Of a stretch of 64,000 bases of DNA, positions 11,212-21,433 are shown piece after piece. Positions within the stretch are counted from its first letter, which is position 1. Each line of letters starts with the position of its first letter. Position numbers and translations under genes: made by a program. The DNA is taken from assembly GCF_000787575.1 (NCBI RefSeq), contig NW_012236529.1, positions 1,054,001 to 1,118,000 on the forward strand, in the 5' to 3' direction. The DNA is from Acytostelium subglobosum LB1. Its lineage: Eukaryota > Evosea > Eumycetozoa > Acytosteliales > Acytosteliaceae. The notes under the pieces were generated by a model that saw only the letters and a program-made list of their open reading frames with translations, did no database searches and was not told the DNA's origin.

Positions 11212-11693
11212 TATTATTAACTAACTATTATCTATCTTATGTATTTGTATTGTATATAGTATCACTATGATTGTAGTATGTGTTTGATGTTGAGGTAGGT
11301 AGGTGAGTGAGTACTCTCGCTCAGTGACTGGATGGATGGATGGATGGACTTGCCTGACTTGACAAGTCAGGTGGTGCGTGCCAACCAGCTGGGCGTCTAG
11401 CCCTAATCAACTCAACTTAGTACTCCAGATCCAGGACAGGGCAAGCAACTGTGTTGAATTTGAAACTCGTGTTTGAGCATAATTCTCTTCAAATTGGGTA
11501 ATCTCGTGACTTTCCTCAGTTAGCCAGGACACAAAACACGCAGTCTCTTTGAACAAAGACATCAATCTTCATTCAAACAAACAAACACATGATTGTGCAC
11601 AAGTGCAAAGAGTGATTCACTAATCACGAACATACCTGCCCAATCAATTAATATCAATCAATCAATCTTGATAAAAGTGACACTTGTCTTTTA
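11212..11693. promoter_or_regulatory. Upstream region of the Q-rich gene, with a 19-bp palindrome
   Basis: A 482-bp spacer. It contains a near-perfect palindrome CCTGACTTG-A-CAAGTCAGG at 11353-11371, about 140 bp before the minus-strand Q-rich gene, next to a GGAT repeat at 11330-11345. It could be a protein-binding site or a transcribed hairpin. No gene is visible. Confidence 0.35.
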
Positions 11694-12470
11694 TTATATA
11701 AAGGTGAAGATGAACATGATAAAGAACAGAAGAATGAATGGTTTACCGACTATGCTTGATAGTCTATGTGCACTGTTTGGTGATAAATCTTCGTTTGATG
11801 AATCATGTGAACTTCCAGGGTTGCCATTGTTACCTCCAGTGTCAACTTGTCCTCCGTTGGTAGTCGACTGTGTATAAATAAGTTGTGAACGAGTCACTGG
11901 TACACTTGAGCTTAAAGGTTGGAAAACGATGTATAACTGTTCAGCAGCTGCCTTGTCCAACAGATGAGGTACAATCGAGTTGAATGCTATATACTGTTGA
12001 GAGAATGGTGCCACCAAGTTATGACCAGTGCCATGGAACTCGTTTGGTGTCCTCGTTGCATTGGAGAATGATAACAATGTTCTGAGATTGGTTGATGATG
12101 TACCTGGCTTGGCAGGACCCTCAAGTCTTATTGTACTCTGTTCAACATATTCACCATTAACATTGATCAAATCCAAGTAATAATACAACACAATGGTAGA
12201 GTTGACATAAGATAGTTTAAGTGAGAAATTGCCCTGTATCGAGTTCTCTTGCACTGTCGCCAGTGGTATCGTTGAGAATGTACCAAAGAAGTGATGTTCA
12301 TCAACTATATATTATTAATTTGGAAGTTAGTTAATGATCCAGGAAACTAATAATATTATAATCTATTAGTACAACATACCAGACTTTGATTGAGATAAAG
12401 TAGGAGTAATAAACAATAAACAAATTATAAAAGATATTAATAATATATATTTAGAAGTAGTCCCTGACAT
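11694..12470 (-). CDS. Secreted, probably GPI-anchored surface protein
   Basis: Two exons, 12470-12380 and 12304-11694, phase 1 junction giving Val; 233 residues. The first exon encodes a typical signal peptide (hydrophobic LLISFIICLLFITPTLS). The chain is beta-rich with several N-glycosylation sequons (NFS, NST, NAT), followed by a Ser/Gly/Asn-rich linker. It ends in a hydrophobic segment preceded by small residues (Ser-Ser-Ile-Val-Gly-Lys, then FILLFFIMFIFTFI). This is the layout of GPI-anchored dictyostelid surface proteins. I do not recognise the ectodomain. A C-terminal membrane span with almost no cytoplasmic tail is the alternative to a GPI anchor. Confidence 0.75.
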
Positions 12471-13036
12471 TGTTGTATAATTATTTGTTCGAACAAATAA
12501 TTAAGATTGTAAATAGTTCGTATATAATATACTGATGAATGATGTAATCAAATCAATCAATCAATCAATATTGTCGTTGTTGTTTAGTGGAGGCCTTCCC
12601 TGTCCAATGATACAATCTTATTCATAGTCTTGAGGTCTTGGAATCTACCCCCAACTTCTGTCTAACGACTACAAAACGAGTTACCATATTCGGACATTAT
12701 TTTAGGTTGGTCATCCAAAAGGCTCAACAACAGCACACTAATTTTGCATCGATGTTAATGTTATTACGTGAATGATTGAAAAGGTGAGAGATCGCGTTGC
12801 CATTGACATTGATTGTGATAGATTGATTATTTGATTGATTGATTGATTGGTATCATACGGTTATGTAACGTCTAAATATGGAGAGTAGAGAGTGGAGTGG
12901 ACAGGAGGATGGGTCGGCGGTGGATGTTATACGATTTATTGACACATTGGTTGTTGTTGTTTTTGGGGCTGGGTATAGTTGTTGTTTTTTGTTTGTCTTT
13001 TAAGTTCTATTGTTCCAAAGGTGTACACTCATCACT
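12471..13036. other. Intergenic region, no gene seen
   Basis: Upstream region of the GPI-protein gene and 3' flank of the myosin light chain gene. It holds GATTGATTGATTGATTGG (12830-12850) and T-rich stretches near 12950-13000. No coding frame or structured RNA was recognised. Confidence 0.5.
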
Positions 13037-13719
13037 TTAGAAAGTGGAGAGTGGGTAACCAGTGACCAACATCTCGACGAACTTCTGGTAGCTGATGGCA
13101 CCATCGGTGTTGACATCGACCTCCTTCATCAACTCATCAACCTATATTATATGGATGATTGATTGATTGTTAGTGCCATGTTTGATTGAATGATTGAATG
13201 ATCGAGAAATATATAAAATAAAACATACATCAGCAGAGGACAGGTAGTCACCCAAAGTGGTGAGGATCTGACGGAGCTCAGCCTCTTGAATGGTGCCGTG
13301 TCCATCCTTGTCCAGGGCTCTGAAGGCATCGAGCATCTCCTTCTGCTGGTCAATTGGAGTCTTGACAGTCTTCTTGGCAATGATGGTCTTGACGGTGTTG
13401 ATATCAAAGTCTCTTGGGTTTCCGAGCTCAGTCTTGATGGCCTCGAGGTCAGTTGACGTTGGGCTCTTGCCGAGGGATCTCAACAATGGTCCGAGCTCAT
13501 CAATGAGGACCTTTCCGTCATTGTCCTTATCAAAGATGGTGAAACATTCTAAAATCTGGTCGTTTGATGCCTAATTATGATTGTTTGTTGTTGGTTGTCA
13601 GTTCACTTGTGATCAAATGTACAGATACGCGCTATCCAAAATCACTCCAGTCATATATATATTCTATCCTATCATTCATTCATTCAATCAATCAATCAAT
13701 CATTGCGATCATTTACCAT
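13037..13719 (-). CDS. mlcE: Myosin essential light chain (EF-hand protein)
   Basis: Three coding exons: 13717-13719 (only the ATG), 13570-13229 and 13141-13037, all phase 0; 149 residues, close to the 150 of Dictyostelium essential light chain. The order is an EF-hand with an intact loop (DKDNDGKVLIDE), a degenerate hand, a third hand with DKDGHGTIQEAE and a weakened fourth (VDVNTDGAISYQ). The C-terminus (FVEMLVTGYPLSTF) is characteristic of this light chain and argues against calmodulin, whose four loops would all be canonical. The protein binds the first IQ motif of myosin II heavy chain and supports its motor activity in the cortex. The ATG-only exon resembles the conserved first intron of the calmodulin/light-chain superfamily. 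Confidence 0.9.
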
Positions 13720-14418
13720 TTCTAAAGTATATTATATAGGTGTTTGTTTTTAAAAGAGAGAGATGTGGATATAGCAATGAAGTATATTTGATGTCTGTGT
13801 GTGTGATTATTATTACAACAAGGATTAGGAGTGAAATGCTTTGATCTGAAGGGAGAATATCAAACACTTGCCTCTCCCTTCCTCCTTCTCACACACCACC
13901 TGAGTGATCACTCACTGATCTACTTGTTTTGTTACTGTACCCCATGCATAAGCTTCACACACAGACACTCACACCACTCCAAACCATCAACATCACCAAC
14001 ATTCAAACAATCAGCACATTCACTTGTTTGGTATATTTTAAATTTATAAAAATCTATAATTATATGAAAAGTGGGTCTTTGAAGTGATTCAATTCACACC
14101 ATAAATCTACATTTTAATTTATTTTAATTAAATTGTTGTTGATTAATGGGTTGGTTTTGTGTTTGGGGTGAACAATGACAAATTTAGATACAGATAATAG
14201 ATGCACCTATTCATACACCATTTATCTGTAACAATGATAGTGATAGTAATTGAAGTAGTACTCTATTATAAGTACGTACATCAGTTACTTCTAACATGAG
14301 ATACTCACCACACACATTAAGAGGATGTGGTAGTATTTATGGGATAGTGATGGGATAGTTGTTGGATTGGATTTGGTGGTGGATGGGTTGAGACTGATCG
14401 GATGATTGATTGGTGTAA
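13720..14418. other. Intergenic region, no gene seen
   Basis: Promoter side of mlcE and 3' flank of the RRM gene. A purine-rich tract GAGAGAGATG lies near 13757, pyrimidine-rich sequence around 13870-13900, and an AT-rich TTTTAATTTATTTTAATTAAAT block near 14111-14133. No convincing coding sequence on either strand. Confidence 0.5.
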
Positions 14419-15304
14419 TTAATGGGTGGAGGACAAACGAACATAGAACGATGGCAATGGTGTAGCTCTAATGTCCTTGCCTTCCTTGGCGAGTGATAAT
14501 TGTATCTTCTCCAACATGGTAAACTTCTTGGCAGCATTAGCAAATTGCTTAACAGTACGTTGAGCAATGTTTGCTGCAGAGAATGTTATGAAACAGTATC
14601 TTTATGTCGACAGGTACTTGTATAAGTATGATATTTGATTGATTGATTGAATGGATGGGGATGGCTTACCCTTGATCAAAGTGTGGATCAACCTTGTCGA
14701 TCTTGCCACATGAGCCAAAGAGATAGAGGAGACGATCAGTTCGAAGCTTCTTGATCTCTTCCTGGTTGTCCAGGTGTGAGAGGTCATCAAGTATGATGCC
14801 TCCAACGAATATCCTTCGCTTGAGCTTATCCTTCTTCTTTTGATTACTATTGGCTTGTGTTGGTACTTTGTTGTTGTTGTTGTTATTGTTGGTGATGTTG
14901 TTGTTATTGTTGACAATGTTACGTCTTTTGGATGATGCTAGACATTTGTCAAGCATGGCAATGTCATCAGACATTGAGTCTGAAGTTGAGCATGACGAGA
15001 TTGTAGTGTCCTCGCTGCCAGCTGATGAGGAGCAGTCTACGTCCACTTCAAAGTCACTCCAGAGTACTGGTTGTGTAGGTGGAAGTGGGACAAACGGCAG
15101 TGGCAGTGACTGGCCATTGAGATCATATTGTTGTTGTTGTCCAAAGTTGGTGTTGAACGGGTATAGAATAGAGAACAGTGAACAAATTGAATACTCTATT
15201 GTTTGCTGATGATCCAGCTGATCTTGATTTAGTGTTTGTGTTCCATTATGGGTATTAATATTATTATTATTGTTGTTGGTCTTATTTATCTCGCACAAAT
15301 TCAT
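14419..15304 (-). CDS. RNA-recognition-motif (RRM) protein
   Basis: Two exons, 15304-14670 and 14599-14419; the phase-2 junction restores Gly at the start of the RNP1 motif. The product is 271 residues. An Asn-rich and Ser-rich N-terminal half (poly-Asn at residues 11-15 and 130-150) precedes one RRM: RNP2 is IFVGGI near residue 168, followed by an extended loop, a helix with LFGSCGKI, and RNP1 GYCFITF created by the splice. The C-terminal helix (TVKQFANAAKKF) completes the fold. Single-RRM proteins bind RNA or act as adaptors; I cannot assign this one to a named family. The intron contains sense-strand CAAT repeats. Confidence 0.85.
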
Positions 15305-15776
15305 TCAACTTAATTGTTAGATGATGTTTATGTGTTTGATATATATAATATATAATATATAATATATGTTGTTATTATTATTATTATTATAAGTGCCTGT
15401 GACACTTGTGGATAATGAACTGCACTGCTCTGTTCTTCTCTCTATCTATCTCTTTGTCAGATAAAGGTGAATGGTTAAAGTGGGTCGGTGACCAGAATAT
15501 TTATAAATGTGAGATGGTCTCAGTGATCTTTCACAAAATATTCTTGAACAATTCACAAGGGGTTGGACGGAATCGAGCTCGATTCAAGCCCCTCAAACAA
15601 AAGGATGGGTGGGGGGTGCTAATGCTGCCGATGACGCGGAACCCGAGGTCGATGATGTACAAGTTAGCTTTTGGTTTATGTTTACAACAACACCGCACAA
15701 AGTCACAGTGAGAGGGTGCGGAGGAGGATGGATAGTTGACTGGACGATTGATTGATTGATTGAATGAATGGAATGA
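15305..15776. other. Intergenic region with GC-richer block and 16-bp palindrome
   Basis: Upstream side of the RRM gene and 3' flank of the CARMIL-like gene. The part at about 15555-15720 is GC-richer than other spacers and contains the perfect palindrome GAATCGAGCTCGATTC at 15570-15585, flanked by GGGGTTG and CAAGCCCC arms. No reading frame there connects to the neighbouring gene in phase. It may be an unannotated RNA, an old exon or UTR structure. Confidence 0.35.
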
Positions 15777-17987
15777 TTACTTGACTGGAAGGTTGGCCAG
15801 AGGTTCAATGATCTCACTATCAACGGAACTGTCAGAGAATGATTTCAAACCGGCACAGGTGGCAGTGGTCATCTTGGGATCGATGGCAAATGTTGGTGTT
15901 GATGAGGATCTTGGCTTGGGCGGTGAGAGTGTGCCCGCACTCATGGACTTGGGTCGTGTGGATTGAGCAGTGTTCTTGGCCAGGTTGTCCAGAAGCTGTT
16001 GCTGGATCTCGCCCACCAGCTCAGTGATGCGCTGGATGTTCAATGGTGTGTTGTCACTCTTGAGCGACGTGGCAATGTCTCGCATTGGAATGGGCATCTT
16101 GCACAGACTCGAGTTGCGGAGCAGGCCAAGCTTGAACAGCATCAGTCCACGTGCGGTCGTCGAGTTGTCGTCCCACTCGAGCTTCTCGAGCGTGAAGTTG
16201 GATTGCAACAGCTTGCCGAGTGCAGCGGCACCAATGTCTCCGATGGAGTGTCCACTGATATCAAGCTCCTTCAGTGTGCTGTTGTAGTAAAGGCTGCAGA
16301 TGATTGGCAACAGATCGCCCTTGAGCTGGGACTTTGAGCCACCCTGTATGATCAATGTCTTTATCGAGCTGTATGTCCTTGACTTCTTCTCCACCATATT
16401 GATAATGGACTCGATGGCATTCGTTCGTACCTTGCTCCTGAATATGATGTTAGTACGTAAGTACAATGGAACAGCCCTGCGCTACCTCACACTTACCTTC
16501 TGATAAAGTTGCCAGAGATGTCAAGTGATTTAAGGTTGGTGTGGCTGGCGAGAAGGTCGCATACGATTGATATACCCTCGTCTCCAAGGTCGTTCTCGGC
16601 AATGTTGAGCGTCTCGAGCTTGCTGAGGTTGCCCTCACCAAACACCTCTTGGATGACCTCGATGGGCATCTGACAGCGAGACAGGTTCAGATTGGTGAGA
16701 TGCAGCGAGTGGTTGAGGAAACGCACCATGTCCAGATGTAGCGAATCCTTCTTGACGATACGATTGCCACTGTTGTCAAACGTGGTGATTGTGGCGCACT
16801 TCTTGAGCTGATGGAACAGTGGCTGCGTGCTGGCGATCTTAAAGGTGCGCAGCGACTTGGACTTTACAAGGAAGTTGGAGATGGAGTTGGAGCCCTCGGA
16901 CTCGAGCTTGTTGCCACTGATGTCCAGGTACTTGAGGTGAGTGAGCATGACGTCGTTGGCGCCCAGTGCCTCGCCCAGCGCTGACATTGCTGCACGGCCC
17001 ACGCCACAACCCTCCAGGATCAGCGAGGACAGCTGCAACTGTGTAGTCTTTAACATGTCGGCCAAGGCAATCATTCCCTTGTCCTCTATTTGATTGTTAC
17101 CTAGATCCAACTCCTTCAATGGCAATGCCTTGTTTGACGCGATGGCATCAACCAACTTCTCACAGCTTGAACGATCGAAGCCCACGCCATTAATATTGAT
17201 CTTCTCAAAGCTTGTCGATTGTCCAACCAAACTGATTATGGCTCCAATACTGTAATTGATTGAGATTAGTAATCCATCCATATGCATCGCACGACGTATG
17301 AACATACCATTCAGTTGACAGCTTGACACTCTTGATTGTGAACGAGTTGAACCATGTGTTGATGGCAAGTGCGGCCATGAGGGGACGTGCATCACCGCTG
17401 AGTAGACGATCCTTCTTGAAGAAGAAGCCATAGTCAAAGTCTTTGACATCGGTGCCATTGAGCACATAGTCAATGTGCCAGATCACCTCAGAGATGGGCT
17501 GCACATTCATAAAGTCGCACATTGATGAGTAGGTCAGCGAGAGGCCGGCACACGGACCAATCTCTGGCGTGACGGCGTTGGGCGACGAGTATATCTCGGC
17601 GACACGTGTGTCGGGCAGCACGATGATCTTCATCCTGTTGGTCTTCATGCCGGGGAAGTTCAGCGTGAACAGGTAGTCCATGGCCAGCACGATCTCTGCC
17701 GAGTCGTTGGCATTGTCCACGGCAAACACCAGGGGCTCCTTGCCATTGTCACTCCTAAACTTCATCTGTACCTCCTTTGGATTGTCCGTCTTGACCTCCA
17801 TGATGTCAAGGAAGTGATAGTCGACCTCGAGCTTTCCACCTGGTTTAAAGAAGAATGCACGTTTGTTTCCGACCAACAGGAACAACTTGCGTGCCTTCTT
17901 TCCCTTGACATCTATCTTTAGCAATAAGTTCTCTTCCTCATTCCTTTGATTGAGTACAAAGTCTATGTTCTCTGTTTGTTTGTTCAT
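15777..17987 (-). CDS. CARMIL-like leucine-rich-repeat protein (short form)
   Basis: Three exons: 17987-17308, 17249-16497 and 16437-15777; both junctions are phase 2 (Cys and Arg codons); 697 residues. Residues 1-120 resemble the CARMIL-type PH domain, ending in the LFTLNFPG element. A helical linker (residues 140-225) leads into about 14 ribonuclease-inhibitor-type LRRs (KELDLGNNQIEDKGMIALAD, LKYLDISGNKLESEG, ETLNIAENDLGDEGI, KELDISGHSIGDIGAAAL). A short Ser/Pro tail follows. CARMIL proteins bind capping protein and myosin I at the leading edge. Here the long C-terminal region that carries the capping-protein-interaction motif in p116/CARMIL is absent, so the biochemical role may differ. 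A donor-like GTAATC overlaps the stop, but no in-phase further exon was found. Confidence 0.85.
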
Positions 17988-19409
17988 TCATTCATTCATT
18001 CATACAATGATTGATTCATGGTGTCAGTGTTAATGAACAGTCTGCACCTGATGTATCTATCACAACAGACATACTTCTTTCAGCAATTGTTATAATCTCC
18101 ATCTTGTTGTCCGACTTCTCGAAAGTCTATATCTGTATCTGTTTATCTATATTGTATGTATTAGAGTTGTTGTTGTATCTGTCTTGTTTGTACAATGTTT
18201 GATTTGTATATAGTATGGAATGTGATGTGATGTTAACAGTAAGAGTAGTAGTGTAATAGTATATTCGAATAAATAATAGGAAGTAAATAAATAAAGGAGT
18301 ATGTATTAATGAATGTCTTTGCGGTCACCATTATCATAAATCAGCCAATGTTATTATTTTTTAATTTCAGATCAGTTGTATTTAGTTTGAAACGATGTGT
18401 GGGGGTATGGTTGTTTTTTGGACTTGTTCTGTTGTTCCCTGATGGTTGATGGTGTCAGTGATGTTGGGGGTAGTGGTTCTCCCAGTTTAGTGTTTCATGA
18501 GATTGCCTCACTATGGACCTCGCCTTGTGCCCTCGCCTCAATCATTCATTCAATCATGAAATCATTCAACTCAATGTTCATGTTGTAAGACTGATTGATT
18601 GATTGATGTTCAATGCAAGGGATGATGTTGTTGATCTCTACATGTAGTTGATGTCAGAACAGGGACAACACAAGTCAGTCTTTCAAACATTTGACATTAG
18701 GCTAGGACTCTTTGGACTACAACTAAACATGCACTCCATGATGGTAGCGATAACCTTTATGATGATGATGATGATGATGATGATGATGCTGATAATGATG
18801 ATGATGATAGTGATGATAGTAATGGAAGGAGACAATATCTCTACAATCAATGAATGAATGGCATCATACTAACTTGAACAATTATTCATTCATTTCAGAC
18901 CAGACGACCTAATTATCTTTATTGGGATGTAATGTATGTTTGAACATTGCTTCTGTGTTTGGTTACTTTGACATCTCGAGGTTATTCGAGGCTTGCAAGT
19001 AAGGCTCAAACTGGCGAACCGGCACATTTGTGTAATGTTTTGATTCTATGACTGATCGACCTGTTTTTGTGATTTTGATTGGATTGTGTGAAAAGTTGAG
19101 TAATTAAGACCATTCAAAGTAGTAAGTCATATGACTCTAGTTACACAGATTCATTCAAACTTATACTACTGTTCTGGTTCGTTCTGAATGTCCAATCGAT
19201 GCATTGGATTTATCCATTATTGCCTGGAACTTATAATGAACTTTAGACTAAAATATCATTGGTAAGTACCAAACATTGACTCTACACTCCAATCCATCGA
19301 CTATATAATGGTCCATCCAATCAATCATTCAACATCATCAAATCAATCAATCAACCTAATATAACAATCAATCAAAAAAACTACCAAACAAACAATCAAA
19401 TAATCCAAA
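17988..19409. other. Long divergent intergenic region, no gene seen
   Basis: This 1.4-kb region separates the minus-strand CARMIL-like gene from the plus-strand C1q-like gene. Contents: TTCATTCATTCATTCAT just upstream of the CARMIL-like start, a (GAT)n microsatellite at 18760-18819, and CAATCAATCAATC repeats at 19310-19375 in the leader of the C1q-like gene. No open frame has coding character. Confidence 0.5.
18760..18819. repeat. (GAT)n microsatellite
   Basis: About 60 bp of GAT repeats with a few substitutions, in a non-coding region. It encodes nothing in a supported frame. Confidence 0.85.
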
Positions 19410-19979
19410 ATGAAGTTCTTCCTCCTCCTTACAATTGCCGCCTTGCTTTGTGCCCAGACTCTTGCCGCCACTCAAGGATTCTCTGCCAACTTGATCAACA
19501 ATGGTGGTGTCTCGCTCACCAATGGTGCCCAATCACTTAGTACAGTGGGTGGCTGGTCGACCGGTGGAAATGGATTCAACTTGGGCAATTTTGGCGCCAA
19601 CGGTGGATACACCATTCCAGTTGCCGGTATCTACCACTTTGATGCCAACGTCCTGATTGATGTCGCCTCCTCCGTTGCACCCAACCAAAACGTTGATATC
19701 CGTATCATTAACTGTGCCGCTGGATCTGGATGCAATGCTTACTGTGCTGGAGGTTCAGTCCTTGGCCGCACCCTGACCCAAGGTGGATCCCTCTGGTTGC
19801 CAAGTGGCTTCAACTATGCTTTCCCACCAAACTACAACCTCAAGGCATCATACACTGGATTCTTCAATGTTGGTGACACCATTGCCGTCTGCATTGACAA
19901 CTGGGCAGCCTCTGGTCAAGTCAAGTTGAACTGTGGATCATCCCCACTCTGCACATTTGCTGGATTCCAAATCAACTAA
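19410..19979 (+). CDS. Secreted C1q/jelly-roll-like protein
   Basis: Single exon, 189 residues. The start is a strong signal peptide (MKFFLLLTIAALLCAQTLAA). The mature chain is beta-rich, Gly/Asn-rich and contains six cysteines in its second half. The segment YTIPVAGIYHFDANVLIDV and the later VGDTIAVCIDN and FAGFQI elements recall the C1q/TNF-like fold (a 'G-x-Y-x-F' strand and a terminal 'F-x-G' strand). The fold assignment is by pattern only; no Ca-binding or lectin motif is obvious. It is probably an abundant secreted or matrix protein: the leader is CAAT-rich and a strong tandem AATAAA follows. No neighbouring gene suggests a partner. Confidence 0.8.
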   Translation: MKFFLLLTIAALLCAQTLAATQGFSANLINNGGVSLTNGAQSLSTVGGWSTGGNGFNLGNFGANGGYTIPVAGIYHFDANVLIDVASSVAPNQNVDIRIINCAAGSGCNAYCAGGSVLGRTLTQGGSLWLPSGFNYAFPPNYNLKASYTGFFNVGDTIAVCIDNWAASGQVKLNCGSSPLCTFAGFQIN

Positions 19980-20046
19980 TTCTTCACTTCAAGTAGTTGA
20001 TTCATCTTTCATCCATTCCACCAAGTCCACTCTAGAGTGTGACTAT

Positions 20047-20066
20047 AATAAATAAATAAATAAATA
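20047..20066 (+). terminator. Tandem poly(A) signals of the C1q-like gene
   Basis: Overlapping AATAAA hexamers (AATAAATAAATAAATAA) lie 68 bp after the stop codon of the C1q-like gene, on the same strand. Confidence 0.7.
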
Positions 20067-20998
20067 AGTCCTAATTGAGATTGGAAATTATTTTAATAAT
20101 AATAATAATAATAATTCATTATAGTAATGTAATTTAAAGATGAAGATAACACCACTTCCATATCGAGTCTGCAATTCATCCATCTACAGGAGAATAGAGA
20201 TTATTTGTCTTGGACTGACTGACCCTGATTGAGCACCTGTACCTTGGTGAAGAAGTAAAGTGTGTTTATCAAGTGTTGAGAGCGTGTGTACATAGAGATA
20301 AGAGGTCCACCACTAATTCGCTAACACACCATCACAGGCCTCATTCTCATGAGTGAGCAACTCTCCCACACACAATGGATAGTGGCAAACAAATTGATTC
20401 CTCCTATTGTACTGTTGTGAGGGAGAGAGAGATAGTGAGTGAGGAGGTCGTGTGTATTGACGATGGTGATCACTACAAAGATCAAATCATCTGATGCAAA
20501 GGTCAGGTCCCCCTGGCACATCAGCCTCACAAACTCCAAACACATTGTTGTCCTCACTCACTCACTCACTCACTTCCTACTTCATCAATTGATACATACA
20601 TATCAATCATGGAAGAGAGTACTAGTACTCCTAGCTCGTACATCTACTCACTCACTAACTCAATCAATCAACTCACTCTCACGTGAGAGTACAAAGCCCA
20701 ACCAAAGAAAGAAGGAAAGGAGCAGTGTTATCGATGGAGCCAAGGGTGTGTCAACCGCATTACAACAACAACAAACAAACAATCAAACAAACCAACAACA
20801 TCAACAACAACAACAACTAACACGATTGATTGATCAATGTTTGATTGATTGATGTGGAGTAGGAGCATACATGAGTTGAGCAGTACCATCCATCGTCACT
20901 GTGCATTTTTGGTATTGGTGTGGCGTGCATTCGATGGATGATATCAAGACTGGGTGCCTCTCTCTCAGTCGCCTTCGTTGCCCACGCTATTACTATGT

Positions 20999-21021
20999 TA
21001 TGCTATGCTATGCTATGCTAT
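20999..21021. repeat. TATGC tandem repeat
   Basis: Four perfect TATGC units plus a partial one, in non-coding sequence. Confidence 0.8.
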
Positions 21022-21433
21022 CATCATACCCGTCAAGCTCAGGGTATAGCATTGCACTGGCATACTACTGCTGCTCATACTCAATGTCATATATATACCT
21101 CTACTGCTGTGTCTTTATGTATGAATGAATGTGCATTATCATTGTGTACCATTACATATCCTGTTGAACCAGTTGCATTCCTACTCTTCCTCCTTTGAGG
21201 CGTATAGATATCCTTCACTTAGATACCCTAGTTAGTTAGTTACCTAGTGTTGCTTGTAGTTCATCAGTACAGTAAACCTCCTACTACTCCTCCTCCTGCT
21301 CCTACTCCTCCCCACAGGCATACCAGATCAACAACAACAACAACAACAAGGCAGCATAACAACAACAACGACAACTGGCAACAATCACTCTCTCACTCAC
21401 TCACTCATACATATATATCTTTGAACTATCAGG

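Larger units (their letters stand above)
19980..21433. other. Long intergenic region, no supported gene
   Basis: A 1.45-kb spacer and leader before the large winged-helix-like gene. It holds (TAA)n near 20095-20115, CTCACTCACTCACTCACT runs near 20555, CAACAA-rich sequence at 20760-20820, the TATGC tandem repeat at 20999-21021 and a CT/CA-rich leader at 21280-21420. Opposing frames around 20320-20560 are open on both strands but show no start context, introns or recognisable residues. Confidence 0.45.

Noticed and set aside
15593-15776. Extra 3' exon for the CARMIL-like gene
   Set aside because: The donor-like GTAATC at the stop has no downstream acceptor giving an in-phase, sensible continuation; the nearest options hit stops at once or after about a dozen residues.
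20321-20557. Short minus-strand frame with hydrophobic residues
   Set aside because: The plus strand is equally open, there is no splice or promoter support and part of it is CTCA repeat.
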